Shown here: positions 32,137-43,843 of the stretch, one piece after another
Numbering within the stretch: the first letter of the stretch is position 1
How the letters are laid out: each line of letters begins with the position of its first letter
Source: Lepus europaeus
Lineage: Eukaryota > Chordata > Mammalia > Lagomorpha > Leporidae
Length of the DNA stretch: 64,000 bases
Direction: 5' to 3'
Assembly: GCF_033115175.1 (NCBI RefSeq)
Contig: NC_084834.1
Span: 7,227,294 to 7,291,293 of the forward strand
Program-made: the position numbers and the translations under genes
Notes under the pieces: generated by a model
What the model was told of the DNA's origin: nothing
Seen by the model: only the letters and a program-made list of their open reading frames with translations
The model's database searches: none

Positions 32137-34409
32137 CGGAGTCGGAAGATGGCGGGAGAGCAAGGGGCTTTCTGCTCTAGTCTAGGGGAGGATAGTTAAA
32201 AGAAAAAGTTAGGAGAGTGCAATCCCAGGGAAGGGTTAGGGAGAAAACAGCAGAGGAAACTCCACACTAACTGGGAGACACTGTAGACCTACGTGGAAGG
32301 TGTGGATGCACACAGCTTGGGGCTCCAGCAGCCAAGAGCCTCAGCACCAGCTTTGGAATGAGGTGAGACCAGACTGCAGAAGCCCAAGCCAGTGGTCATA
32401 AAGCTGCAGGAAGAGCTTGGCGGGGGGCAGGGTACATGCCAACCTAGAGGGAAAAAATGCGGGCACGTTTCTATCCCCCTGGCTACCCAGCACTGGCATC
32501 CTGTTACTAGCCGAGAGAGGGCGAGTGCCCCTTGGGACATACATAACAGCTGTGCCAGCTCGTGTCTGCATGCCCAGCAACCAGACAAGAGGAGATGCCT
32601 GGGAGAATTAAAGGAGGCTGGGTGCTCGAGACTGTGGGATCCTTGTGTGCCAGGACTGTGAAAATACTGCAGTTGCTTGAGAGGGTGCAGGGTGTGGGAG
32701 GGTGCGGGGTATGGGGTGTGCAGGGTGTGGGGTGTGCAGGGTGTGAGGTGTGCAGGGTGTGGGGTGTGCAGGGTGTGGGAGGGTGCAGGGTGTGGGAGGG
32801 TGCAGGGTGTGGGAGGGTGCAGGGTGTGGGTGTGCAGGGTGTGGGGTGTGCAGGCTGTGGGAGGGTGCAGGCTGTGGGGTGTGCAGGGTGTGGGAGGGTG
32901 CAGGGTGTGGGAGGGTGCGGGGTGTGGGAGGGTGCAGGCTGTGGGGTGTGCAGGGTGTGGGAGGGTGCAGGGTGTGGGGTATGCAGGGTGTGGGAGGGTG
33001 CAGGGTGTGGGGTGTGCAGGGTGTGGATGTGCAGGGTGTGGGGTGTGCAGGGTGTGGGGTGTGCAGGGTGTGGGAGGGTGCAGGGTGTGGGTGTGCAGGG
33101 AGTGGGAGGGTGCAGGGTGTGGGAGGGTGCAGGGTGTGGGAGGGTGCAGGGTGTGGGTGTGCAGGGTGTGGGGTGTGCAGGGTGTGGGAGGGTGCAGGGT
33201 GTGGGGTATGCAGGGTGTGGGAGGGTGCAGGGTGTGGGAGGGTGCAGGGTGTGGGAGGGTGCAGGCTGTGGGGTGTGCAGGGTGTGGGAGGGTGCAGGGT
33301 GTGGTGTGTGCAGGGTGTGGGAGGGTGCAGGGTGTGGGTGTGCAGGGTGTGGGAGGGTGCAGGGTGTGGGAGGGTGCAGGGTGTGGGGTGTGCAGGGTGT
33401 GGGAGGGTGCAGGGTGTGGTGTGTGCAGGGTGTGGGAGGGTGCAGGGTGTGGGTGTGCAGGGTATGGTGTGTGCAGGGTGTGGGAGGGTTCAGGGTGTGG
33501 GAGGGTGCAGGGTGTGGGGTGTGCAGGGTGTGGGGTGTGCAGGGTGTGGGAGGGTGCAGGGTGTGGGGTGTGCAGGGTGTGGGGTGTGCAGGGTGCGGGA
33601 GGGTGCAGGGTGTGGGAGGGTGCAGGGTGTGGGGTGTGCAGGGTGTGGGGTGTGCAGGGTGTGGGAGGGTGCAGGGTGTGGGGTGTGCAGGGTGTGGGGT
33701 GTGCAGGGTGTGGGAGGGTGCAGGGTGTGGGGTGTGCAGGGTGTGGGGTGTGCAGGGTGTGGGAGGGTGCAGGGTGTGGGAGGGTGCAGGGTGTGGGAGG
33801 GTGGAGGGTTTGGGTGTGCAGGGTGTGGGGTATGCAGGGTGTGGGAGGTTGCAGGGTGTGGGGTGTGCAGGGTGTGGGAGGGTGCAGGGTGTGGGGTGTG
33901 CAGGGTGTGGGGTGTGCAGGGTGTGGGAGGGTGCAGGGTGTGGGGTGTGCAGGGTGTGGGAGGGTGCAGGGTGTGGGGTGTGCAGGGTGTGGGAGGGTGC
34001 AGGGTGTGGGGTGTGCAGGGTGTGGCTGGGAGTTGGGGAGTCACCATGGGCAGCTCCACATGCTTGGGGCTCCCTGATTCCCTGGTGAAGGACATTGCTG
34101 CAGGATCCGGGCTCACACTGAGGACTGCATAGATTCTGAGTTCTTATGGCAGTGCAGATGAAAACTGTACACAGGGGGCTATGACCCAGGCAGTGCTCTT
34201 CTCTGAGGAGTGGAGGTGAGCATAAGAATATACAACGGAGCTAAACAAACTTCCTTTCTGACTTTAAAAAAAATTGCCACACCCAACATGGGTGTCACCT
34301 TGGACACTCCCCTCACCCTGGAGCTCCCTGACCACACCATCTGGGTACTCACTGAAAGAGCGGACACTTGGCTAAGTCACAGAGGCATAGTCCAAAGATA
34401 AAAGTCACC
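32137..34409 (+). promoter_or_regulatory. L1 5' UTR (promoter region of the element)
   Basis: The first about 550 bp match the 5' UTR of the L1 at 1488-1930 (GACCTACGTGGA, GGATGCACACAGC versus GGACGCCCACAGC). In L1s this region carries the internal RNA polymerase II promoter. Here it is enlarged by the VNTR. Activity is not shown. Confidence 0.65.
32683..34025 (+). repeat. G-rich VNTR, 15-17 bp units
   Basis: About 1.34 kb and roughly 80 units built from two main variants, GCAGGGTGTGGGAGGGT (17 bp) and GCAGGGTGTGGGGTGT (16 bp), with a 15-bp and rarer variants. No unit contains a plus-strand stop, so three plus-strand frames stay open for over 450 codons. These are by-products, not genes. Runs of three or more G with short loops are dense on the plus strand. 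Confidence 0.97.
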
Positions 34410-35294
34410 ATGGGGCGAAAAAAACAAAAAGTATCTCCACAACCCCTAATAATAAATGCAGCAATTCAAGGATCAAGAATAGTAACAAAACATGATGCCC
34501 CCAAGACAACACTTCAATATTAGAATGTGAAGATAAAGAGATCTGCAAAATGCCAGAAACAGAATTTAAAATTTTGATTGTAGGATTACTTAGAAGTAAT
34601 CAGAAGCAAATTAATGAATTAAAGAAACCCATACACAACATTAATGAAATTGAGATTTTAAAGAGAAATCAAAACAAAATATTGAGAATGAAGAATTCAA
34701 CAGAATAAAAAAATACAGTGGAAAGCCTTAAGAACATACTCAAAGAGGCAGAAGAAAGAATATCTGAGTTAGAAGACAAATCTTTGGAAATTTTATAAAC
34801 CAAACCAAACCAAAACAAACAAACAAACAAACAAAAAAAACCAGGACGAATTAGAAAACTAAAAAACAGTGTCAGAGATCTAATGGATGCTGTCAAACAA
34901 TCCAGAGATCTTAGGAGTTCCTGAAGACATAGAAAGAGAGAATGGATTAGAAGGTCTTTTTAGTGAAATAATTACAGAAAACTTTACTAATTTGGAGAAA
35001 GAATGGGACGTCCAAGTACAGGAAGCATACAGAACCCCTAATAGATGTGAGCATAAAAGATATTCACCACGACACATTGAGGTCAAAGTCCCTACAATAA
35101 AACATAAAGAAAAGATTCTAAAATGCACACAAGAGAAACACCAGTTTACTTTCAGAGGATCTGGAATTAGATCCATAGATGACTTCTCATCAGAAACCCT
35201 ACAAGCTAGGAGAGAATGGCAAGATACAGTCCAAATCTTAAGAGAAAAACCTGTCAACCCAGAATACTGTACCCTGAAAAGCTCTCATTTATAA
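34410..35294 (+). pseudogene. L1 ORF1 remnant
   Basis: Broken ORF1, which in active L1s encodes the RNA-binding chaperone that coats L1 RNA. An ATG in a good context (GTCACCATGG) at 34410 opens a frame that stops after 37 codons. The conserved part at 34887-35294 (135 codons) matches the RRM and C-terminal domain: EILGVPEDIERENGLEGLFS, then ENFTNLEKEWDVQVQEAYR, and SSETLQARREWQD near the end. Between them lies the decayed coiled-coil region, with an (AAAC)n stretch at 34797-34840. Confidence 0.85.
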
Positions 35295-35498
35295 ATGAAG
35301 GTTAAAAAAAAAAAACCCTTCCATAATAAACAGAAATTGAAAGAATTTGTCACCACAAGTCCAGTCTTACAAAAGATGCTTAAGGATGTGCTACACACAG
35401 AAAGCAAGCCATCAATATGAAAGAATGCGAAGAGAGAAAATCCCCCAGTAAAGGTACAAAAGAAATCCAAAGTAAACAATACAAATATTGACAGAAAA

Positions 35499-36015
35499 AT
35501 GGCAGGGCCTGGTAGTTACTTATCAATCGTTACATTGAATGTAAATAGCCTCAGCTCTCCAATTAAAAGATATAGACTGGCCAAATGGATTAAAAAACAA
35601 GACCCATCTATTTGCTGCTGAAGGACTTAAACAGACATTTTTCAGGAGAGGAAATCCAGATGGCCAACAGACACATGAAAAAATGCTCAGGATCACTAAC
35701 CATCAGGGAAATGCAATTCAAAACCACAAAGAGATTGCATTTCACCCCTGTTCGAATGTCTTTCCTACAGAAATCAACAAACAACAAATGCTGGTGAGGA
35801 TGTGGGGAGAAGGGTACCCTAATCCGCTGTTGGTGGGAATGCAAACTGATAGAGCCACTGTGGAAGACAGTATGGAGATACCTCAGAAATCTGAATATAC
35901 ACCCACCATATGACCCAGGCATCCCACTCCTGGGAATTTACCCAAGGGAAATGAAATCAACCTATGAAAGAGTTACCTGTACCTTTATGTTTTTGCAGCT
36001 CAATTCATAATAGCT
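35499..36015 (+). pseudogene. L1 ORF2 remnant, start joined to C-terminus
   Basis: ATG at 35499 begins the endonuclease N-terminus (SIVTLNVNSLSSPIKRYRLA) and runs about 40 codons to KQDPSICC. Near 35618 it jumps to the ORF2 C-terminal region ([20 protein letters not shown]). The cysteine-motif region and the HPPYDPGIPLL-type tail follow with frameshifts. All catalytic residues of both enzymes lie in the missing part. Confidence 0.85.
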
Positions 36016-36634
36016 AAGAAATGGAATCAACCCAAATACCCATCAACTGACGACTGGATAAAGAAATCAGGGGATATGCACACTATAGAACCACCACAGC
36101 TATAAAAAAAAAATGAAATCCAGTCATTTGCAGAAAAATGGATGAAACCAGAAAACCTCATACTTAGTGAAATAAACCAGTCCCAAAAGTACAAATACCA
36201 TATGTTCTCACTGACCTGTGATATCCAGTAGAACACCTAAAAGGTAATCTATAGAAGTAAAATTAACATTTCGAGATGCAATGACTTTGAACAGCCATGT
36301 CTCTACTGTCAAGGAACAGTTTTTTTCTGTTTGTTTGTTTGTTCCATACAATTTGTGGAACTCTTTACTTAGTACAGAGTTTACTGTATGTGTATAAAGT
36401 TAATTGAATATAGATCTTAGTAAAAAATAAGCATGGGAATAGGAGAGGGAGGTGGAAGAGGGATGGGTGCATGGATGGGAGGGCAGGTATGGTGGGGAGA
36501 ATCACTACATTACTAAAGTTGTGTTTTTGAAATGCATGATTACTAAAGTTGTGTTTATGAAATGCATGAAGTTTGTATTCCTTAAATAAAAGGTTTCTTT
36601 GAAAAAATAAATTAAAAAAAAAGAATGTGCTTCA

Positions 36635-37704
36635 ACAGGGCTGCTTCTCTCCAAGTGAACACTGAGTTAACCATAATTTACATGGCCTAGGCACTCACTA
36701 AGCTATATTAGAGAGCAGATGGATTTTCCCTTTGTTGCAAGAAAATACATTTCAGATTATTTCCAGAAACCTTAGAGCTATGTCAGACCGTTAGTTGGTC
36801 AAAATATGTTTTGCTGTGCTGGTGTTTCTTACAGTGAAAACTGTTTCAAACGTACTGGTTTCCCCGCCGTCCTCCCAGGCTCCCTTAGCACTTTGACTAT
36901 GCACAGCTACAAGTACAGTTTCCCACTGTCTGGCGGAAACAGCAGCACCAGGACACAGTGTCACAATTAAATCAGTTGATCTTGCTCTTGGAGGCCAGTG
37001 GGCTTTTCTCAGTATTGTTCTCCCAGAAAGGTTCTGATTAACCCACCCAGCATTTGCTGCAGAGAAGGCTGTCTGCAGAAACCAAGCACAAGAGCCGGTC
37101 CTGCCTCTGCTTGCCTACTTCACTTCTTTGTCCCACGGCTTGGCCTCCACTTGTTGTCTCATGCAGTAAGCTTCTTGCTTCACATGAACAACAAAGATGG
37201 ATTATTTCAGAATATGTGATTTAAGTACAAAATGGAAAGAAAAAATATCTGCTACTGAATTTGACAGCTGACCGTCATATATTTGGGCACTCCGGTCTTT
37301 ACAATGATTTGCCAATTATTGGCACAATGTAATTTTGCTCCTCCCTCTTCTCTGCCCCCATAATTGAAGGTTTCTAAATCCTCCACTTTCTATCATTAAA
37401 ATCTCTTCCCTGGTCTGTCCCCATTCTCCACAAGTACTGCTAACAACCTAGCACAGACCTCAACCAGTGTTCCCAATCCACGTAATCCCAAGAAACACGA
37501 ATGCTAATAAAAGAAGAAAATATTTTATACGATCTGAAGAGAAACCAGAGTACAAGAAGAAAATATTTTAGAAAATATTTTTAGTGTCTGTTTGAAAAAA
37601 TCTATAATGACATAATCAGTAGCTTCTGATTTTAGTACATTGAAATGAATTTATCCTTTATCAATGATAATGATATCTAACTACATATCCCAAATAATGT
37701 ATGC
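36635..37704. other. Unassigned sequence
   Basis: About 1.1 kb without recognised repeats. The 73-codon frame at 36998-37219 resembles nothing known to me. Confidence 0.5.
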
Positions 37705-38795
37705 ATAGTGGGGTGAGTGTGTGTGTATATACAAGTATGTAGATATGTGTACATGTGGGTGTACATGTGGGGTTGTGTACATGTGTGTGGATGTACTTGT
37801 GTACATGTGGGGTTGTGTACATGTGTGTGGATGTACATGTGTATATGTGGGGTTGTGTTCACATGTGTAGGTAAACATGTGGGGTTGTGTACATGTGGGG
37901 TAGTGTACATGTGTGTTGTGTTCACGTGTGTGGGTAAACATGTGGGGTTGTGTACATGTGTGTGGATGTACATGTGTACATGTGGGTTGTGTACATATGT
38001 GTGGGTATACATGTGGGTTGTGTGCATGTGTGTGGGTAAACGTGTGGGGTTGTATACATGTGTGTGGGTATACATGTGTACATGTGGGTTGTGTACATAT
38101 GTGTGGGTATACATGTGGGTTGTGTACATGTGGGGTTGTGTACATGTGTGTGGGTGTGCATGTGTACATGTGGGTTGTGTACATGTGTGTGGGTATACAT
38201 GTGGGTTGTGTACATATGTGTGGGTACACATGTGGGTTGTGTGCATGTGTGTGGATGTACATGTGGGGTTGTGTACATGTGTGTGGGTGTGCATGTGTAC
38301 ATGTGGGTTGTGCACATATGTGTGGGTGTACATGTGGGGTTGTGTACATGTGTGTGGGTGTGCATGTGTACATGTGGGTTGTGTACATGTGTGTGGGTAT
38401 ACATGTGGGGTTGTGTATATGTGAGTGGGTGTACATGTGAGTTGGGTACATGTGTGTGGGTGTACATGTGGGTTGTGTACATGTGGGTGGGTGTACATGT
38501 GTACATGTGGGTTGTATACATATGTGTGTGTACATATGTACATGTGAGGTTGTGTTCATGTGTATATGCATGCATATATGTATACACATGTGTGTGGTAT
38601 GTATGTCAGTGTGTGTGTGAGTGTATATATGTGTGTACACATGGGTTGGTGTACATGTGTATGAGTGTGCATGTGTGTTTCTGTGTTTTGTGCTAGTGTG
38701 TATATGCATGTGTGTACAGATGCATGTGTCTGGGAGTGCATGTGTCTACATGTGTGTGTGTATGGGATGTGTGGGTATGGGTGTGCATGTGGGCG
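37705..38795 (+). repeat. TG/ACATG minisatellite, about 1.1 kb
   Basis: Irregular array of TGTGTACATGTGTGTGGG and TACATGTGGGGTTG-type units, with many alternating purine-pyrimidine runs. It holds open frames on both strands (up to 342 codons, rich in H, T, C, V), all low-complexity by-products. Confidence 0.95.
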
Positions 38796-39449
38796 TGCTG
38801 AGCTTTTTGCGTGCTCTGTATTCTCCATTCTTTGTGAGACAGACTTTCCCTTTTTTATGCTAGTTGTATTTTCTTTGCCACAGTAATTAGCCTTGGATTT
38901 TGTGGCAATCAGTCGCCACTTCTTATGTATCTGATTGGCACAGGACTTTGGCACGTGACACAGCTGGCTCAGTCAGAGACACTCCACGCAGCTGGGGAGA
39001 AGAGCCGCTTTCTATCCAGGCTGGAGGATGTACAGCTAACTGTTGCAGGAGTTGTCTCCCTCCCAACATTGTAAAAATTGGAATGAAGCCAACACACACA
39101 GAACAGCAGAAACAAAAGAAGAAAAGTGAGAAAATATCTGTGACATTTTGCATAAGCTGGTTTAGCTTTTCTGTTGCTTTAATCCTCCCGCCCTAGGGTA
39201 CAACTTTAAGAAAACAAGGGCTGAGAAAACTGACTGACCTTTTACAAAAATCAAAATTCATTTTTTCAGTTGTGAAAATAAAACGTCAACAGGAATAAAG
39301 AATCAAACATATAGAAATATTAAATTAAAACGGCATCTTCCCCAGTGAAACCCACAGCTTCACGGTTAATCAGAACTTTCTAGATTTCTCAATTTCTTTC
39401 TAGGAAAATATTAGCATGTACAAAGATAAAGCTCATATGAAGTCAAGTC
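38796..39449. other. Unassigned sequence
   Basis: No gene or repeat recognised. Confidence 0.45.
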
Positions 39450-39782
39450 TTGAGATGGGTGTTGTGATGCAGTGAGTTAAACGATCGCTTGGGAAGCCTG
39501 CATCCCATATGGGAATGCCTGGGGCTGAGGCCTGTCTCCACTTCCAATCCAGGTTCCTGATAATGCAATGGGAAGACAGCAGATGATGGCCCAACTACTT
39601 GGGTTCTTACCACACAAACTGGAGGCCTGGATGAAGTGCCTGTCCCCTGGCTTTGGCTTGCTCACTGTTATGCCCTCACTGTTATGGACATTTGAGAAGT
39701 GAACCAGAAAATGGAAGATCTCTTTCTCTCTCTGTCTTTTCTTCTCTCTCTGTCACTCTGCCTTTCAAAAAACAAATAAATT
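39450..39782 (+). mobile_element. CSINE, older type
   Basis: Sense: TGAGATGGGTGTTGTGATGC head, AGCAGATGATGGCCCAACTA body, CTCTGCCTTTCAAAAAACAA tail. Confidence 0.8.
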
Positions 39783-40203
39783 GTTCTTTTTTCTTAGAAG
39801 AGGGAAGTCTTTTAAAACTTTCCGTAAGTCTTGGGATTATATAGTACACATTGGCCTACCATCTGCTTTCACTGTAGAAATATATCTACTCCATTATTTT
39901 GAATGAGCTACAGAGTATTCCCTTGTAAAGATATGTCATAATTCATTTTACCTGTCCTCTATCAGCAGCTACAAAAATAAAATGAATGTTAAAGCATTTG
40001 AATCCAATGAAGAAGTAAGTTATTTTCTCCATTTTACACGTTATATAATAAATATTTTTATTTCTTTCACATGTACTTACAATGAGAATGTAAATTCTCA
40101 TTTGAATGATGGAATATCTTAGCTATATAGCTTTAACTAAGATTTCATTTAGAATCCAAGAATAAATAGTTCAAAACAAATTCAATTTTGTACTTTTAAA
40201 AAT
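39783..40203. other. Unassigned AT-rich sequence
   Basis: No gene or repeat recognised. Confidence 0.45.
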
Positions 40204-40552
40204 AACTGTTGAGCCGGCGCTGCAGCTCACTAAGCTAATCCTCTGCCTGCAGCGCCAGCACCCCAATTCTAGCCCCCGTTGGGGTGCCGGATTCTCTCAT
40301 GGTTGCCCCTCTTCCAGGCCAGCTCTCTGCTGTGGCCCAGGAGTGCAGTGGAGGATGGCCCAAGTGCTTGGGCCCTGCACCCGCATGGGAGACCAGAAGG
40401 AAGCACCTGGCTCCTGGCTTCAGATCGGCGCTGTGCACTGGCCGTAGCGGTCATTTGTGGGGTGAACCAATGGAAAAAGAAAGACCTTTCTGTCTGTCTC
40501 TCTCTCTCTCACTCTCTAACTCTGCCCTTCAAGAAAAAAAAAAAAACTGTTG
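40204..40552 (+). mobile_element. CSINE2 with short TSD
   Basis: Sense CSINE2, head GCCGGCGCTGCAGCTCACTA, decayed B box region, and a tail ending CTCTAACTCTGCCCTTC plus an A-run. AACTGTTG is present at 40204-40211 and 40545-40552. Confidence 0.85.
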
Positions 40553-40838
40553 GATTAGGAATTTAGCCTAAAGGTTAAGATATCTGTGTCCCAGACAGAA
40601 GTGCCTGGATTTGATTCCCATCTGTGGCTCCAGGTTCCATTTCCTGCCAATGCAGACCCTGGGAGGCAGAAGTGATGGCTCAAGTAATTGGGCTCCTGCC
40701 ACCCTTGTGGGTGACCTAGACTGGCGCCAGCACCAGCCCAGACTAACAATTACAAATGTGTGGGACCTGAACCAGTGGATGGGAGCTCCGCCTATGTGTC
40801 TGTCACTCTGAATCTCTTCCTTTCAAATTAAAAAAATC
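40553..40838 (+). mobile_element. CSINE, older type
   Basis: Sense copy directly after the CSINE2: TTAGGAATTTAGCCTAAAGG head, CAATGCAGACCCTGGGAGGC body, CTTTCAAATTAAAAAAATC tail. Confidence 0.75.
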
Positions 40839-41273
40839 TGCTAGATGTTTAAGTAGAGTAAATCTTTGCAGTTATAACTCAAAATTTAAGAACTTTCTTT
40901 CCCACTTCTAGATGAATACAATATAAATTTTGTGGACAAGAAGGACCAGAGAGAAACTCAAAATATTTCTCAGCCCAATGGCAGAACTGTTCTATACTCA
41001 GTTTACAGTTTTTACTTTCAAGAAATAAACCAATTATGTGACATTTCAAATTTAATCCTTCAATTTCTTTAATATGTTAAAATTGATGCTACTTCGTAGA
41101 GGCATTCAATCAAAAGCCAGTGTTTTCCCATGTAAGTGCGGTGCTATCTCACCTGGATTTCCCCTTTGCATTTGATCTTATGTATGTTTCATGCTGTCTC
41201 TGCTGTACACAGTTACATGCATACAGTTTCTGGTTGCTTAGTGTGACTAAAACCACAGCACTCTGAAAAAAAT
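40839..41273. other. Unassigned sequence
   Basis: No gene or repeat recognised. Confidence 0.45.
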
Positions 41274-41588
41274 GGGCCATCAGTGTGGCATAGCAGGTTA
41301 AGCGGTCACTTGCAATGTCCACATCCCCACTTGCATCCTCTATCTGACTGCCGGTGTGCGCCCAGCTTCTCTGCTTCCAATTCTTCCTGCTATTGGCACC
41401 TCCTGTTATTGAAGGTCGAAGGTGGTGGCCCAAGTGCTCAGGCCCCTGCCACCCATTTGGGAAACTTGTATGGAATTCTAGGCTCTTGGCTTTGGCCTGG
41501 CCTGTCCCTGGCCATTGCAGCCATTTGGGAAGTTAGCCAGAAGTTGACAGATAGTCTTTCTCTCTCTCTAATTTTTTTTTTAAATTAC
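41274..41588 (+). mobile_element. CSINE, older type
   Basis: Sense: GGGCCATCAGTGTGGCATAG head, TGGTGGCCCAAGTGCTCAGG body, (CT)n near 41560. Confidence 0.8.
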
Positions 41589-41880
41589 CTTTTGCAATGT
41601 GATCAAGTTAGCCTCAATAAGCTATTATCTTTGCTGGTCTCCTTGATCTAGAAGAAATCATTTTACCATGTAATATGAGAAAAAAATACAGATGGTGCGC
41701 ATTATAAAAGCTGCCACCTGTGACATCTGAGAAAGGAGTGCTTGTCTGGGTTTTAATGTAAATCTATTGAAGTCCAATCAACAGTATATTAACAAGTTTA
41801 ATTTTCTCTGATTTTCCACAAGGTACTCCAATTCTATGGCAGACACAGACCTAAATTTCATAAAACGTTTAGGAGGCAGA
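41589..41880. other. Unassigned sequence
   Basis: No gene or repeat recognised up to the L1 insertion site. Confidence 0.4.
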
Positions 41881-42036
41881 AAGAAATTTGCCATCAAGGG
41901 GAGAGGGAGCGGGAAAGGGGAGGGTTGCGGGTGGGAGGGAAGTTATGGGAGAGGGAAGCCATTGTAATCCATAAGCTGTACTTTGGAAATTTATATTCAT
42001 TAAATAAAGGTTTAAAAAAAAAGAAATTTGCCATCA
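41881..42036 (+). mobile_element. Severely 5'-truncated L1 with perfect 16-bp TSD
   Basis: Only 124 bp of L1 3' UTR (41897-42020: G-rich block, CTGTACTTTGGAAATTTATA, AAATAAAGG, A-run) sit between two perfect copies of AAGAAATTTGCCATCA (41881-41896 and 42021-42036). Confidence 0.95.
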
Positions 42037-43414
42037 CAAAAGGCTAATATTAAGCCTGCCCCCAAAAGTAGAGAGGATTAGATACGTTTGGGTCAACACT
42101 CCCAAACATTTCAAATTCTTTGAAGTGGCCAAACTAAAACTTCTTAATAGAGAATAGTGGACATTCCTTCCTGCAGAACCACAACAACTGAAGAAGACAA
42201 AGCGTTGACTGTCCACACAGTAATAAATATTCCACATTCATATTGTGTCTTCCCAGAGACATTCTGTAGACTCTGAACAATTATTTTTCCCAATGTGTCA
42301 GTTTTAGTGCAGACTGAAGCCAGGGGGCTGTCCCTACAGACTTGTGTCATGTATGAGCCATATAAAAATATAAAGAATTAGACCAAATTCTTAGAAAAGA
42401 ATAAATACATGTCCACACATGGGGGCTAGCAGAAACAGCCTAGGAAGCAGCAGAAGTTTCCTTTCACTAGAGAAACTGTTGAAAAATTCCTCATCATCAA
42501 CTACTGCCCTCAATTGCAGAGGTCTTCTATAGCCCTGCAGATAGCTTTAAATAAATAACAATCACTACTTGACCTTTTCTGCCTCCTGTAGAAAAATCAT
42601 GTAGTTCGGGAGTCAGAATACTATGCTTTGCTTGATCCAGTTGAGAAGCTTCGGAGCACTGCAGAATGTTCTGTTATTGGACGGAAGTGGTAGTAGCGCA
42701 TTTAGGAACATTAGCAAGGAACAGTTCTGGAGAACAGCCAGCTGGCATGAGGGGCTGCTGTTTCCAATACAAGATCAGTAAGCTCTTATTCCCTCCTGCA
42801 CTGGAACTGGAAATATCTTTATAATCATAATTGTACTGTATCACATACAATTACATTTTATTTAATGTTTATGTGCACAACGTGTGTGCATTTACAAAAT
42901 ACTTTCATTGTTAGTTAACATTCAGAATGTGCTTTGCAACACCAGTGATTTGATTTTTGCTATGTGCCATGTGGTTAACCACATGTAGAACTGGGGACTT
43001 TTTTTCAGAAACATATGGTCTTGCTGAAAACGTAATGCAAACGCACCCTGGAGTTCCTCACTGAGCAATCAGGAACTCCTTATAATGTCGTGAAAGGTCT
43101 TATTCTCTGGAGAGCTCATACTTTTCTTACCTAATCAAAATTCGTTTGAATTTTTTACATAGAGGAACAGAGTTAAAATTTTCCAAATACAGTGTCTCTT
43201 CTGTCCTAGTCATTCAAAAAAGGAAAATGAATTGCCAGTTGTTATATGGTTTACCAAATACTCCCATCTTCCTCCCACGTAACTCCATCCTATATACCCT
43301 TCCAATTTAGTTTCCTCAAATGTCCCCTTGGCAAAAGATGTTTCATTTGGCCTGAGTTTATAGTGGCCAATTTAACTCATGCTTAATAACAGTAAAATTA
43401 TGAATACTTCTAAC
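42037..43414. other. Unassigned sequence
   Basis: About 1.4 kb with no recognised gene or repeat and no long open frame. Confidence 0.5.
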
Positions 43415-43490
43415 ACAATGTATGGAGTGCCTATTATACAGTAGGCACTGCACCAGGCGGTTTTCAGGGGTCAACATGACAGTCATTGTC
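43415..43490 (-). mobile_element. L2/MIR-like 3' fragment
   Basis: TGGAGTGCCTATTATACAGT then AGGCACTGCACCAGGCGG, a common ancient-repeat phrase. The family is uncertain. Confidence 0.4.
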
Positions 43491-43843
43491 AGGGGGTAAC
43501 ATTCCAAATGTAACAACCATCAGAGCACATACTAACTTAACAGTATAGACACAGGTTATGACTACTCCTGTATCTGGAGTCCATTTATCAGGTGAATAGG
43601 AGCCCCAGTGTTTAGTTTGCTAAGGCCGCCCTCACTGGGTGGCTTAAACAACAGACGTTTACTTTCTCACAGTCCTGAAGGCTGGTGTCTCCACGTTTGG
43701 AAAGGGGGGCTTTTGTTCCAGGGCTCTCTCTTCAGCTTACACAACACCATCTTCTTGTGTTCTTAATCTCAACTTCTCCCCTGTTTTAGTCTGTGTCCAG
43801 ATTTTTTCTTGTAAGGACAGCAGACATGTTGAATTAGACCCAT

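Larger units (their letters stand above)
32124..36634 (+). mobile_element. Lagomorph L1 with 5' UTR, VNTR and ORF2 deletion
   Basis: Sense L1 that starts at the 5' UTR (GGAAGATGGCGGGAGAG) and runs to an A-rich tail near 36620. The order is 5' UTR 32137-34409 with a G-rich VNTR, broken ORF1, ORF2 start, a jump, ORF2 end, and 3' UTR. The flanks AGAACACGCTTCA (32124-32136) and AGAATGTGCTTCA (36622-36634) differ by three transitions, as an aged TSD would. Most of ORF2 (endonuclease and reverse transcriptase) is absent. Confidence 0.85.

Noticed and set aside
32562-34132. Plus-strand frames of 460-508 codons and a 208-codon minus frame
   Set aside because: They are translations of the G-rich VNTR in all frames, low in complexity, with no start context or domain. 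The array explains them.
37677-38709. Histidine/threonine-rich (342 and 288 codons) and cysteine/valine-rich frames on both strands
   Set aside because: They come from the TG/ACATG minisatellite, which lacks stops in several frames.
37705-38795. Possible CRISPR-like or satellite array
   Set aside because: Units are irregular with no spacers of unique sequence. It is a eukaryotic minisatellite.
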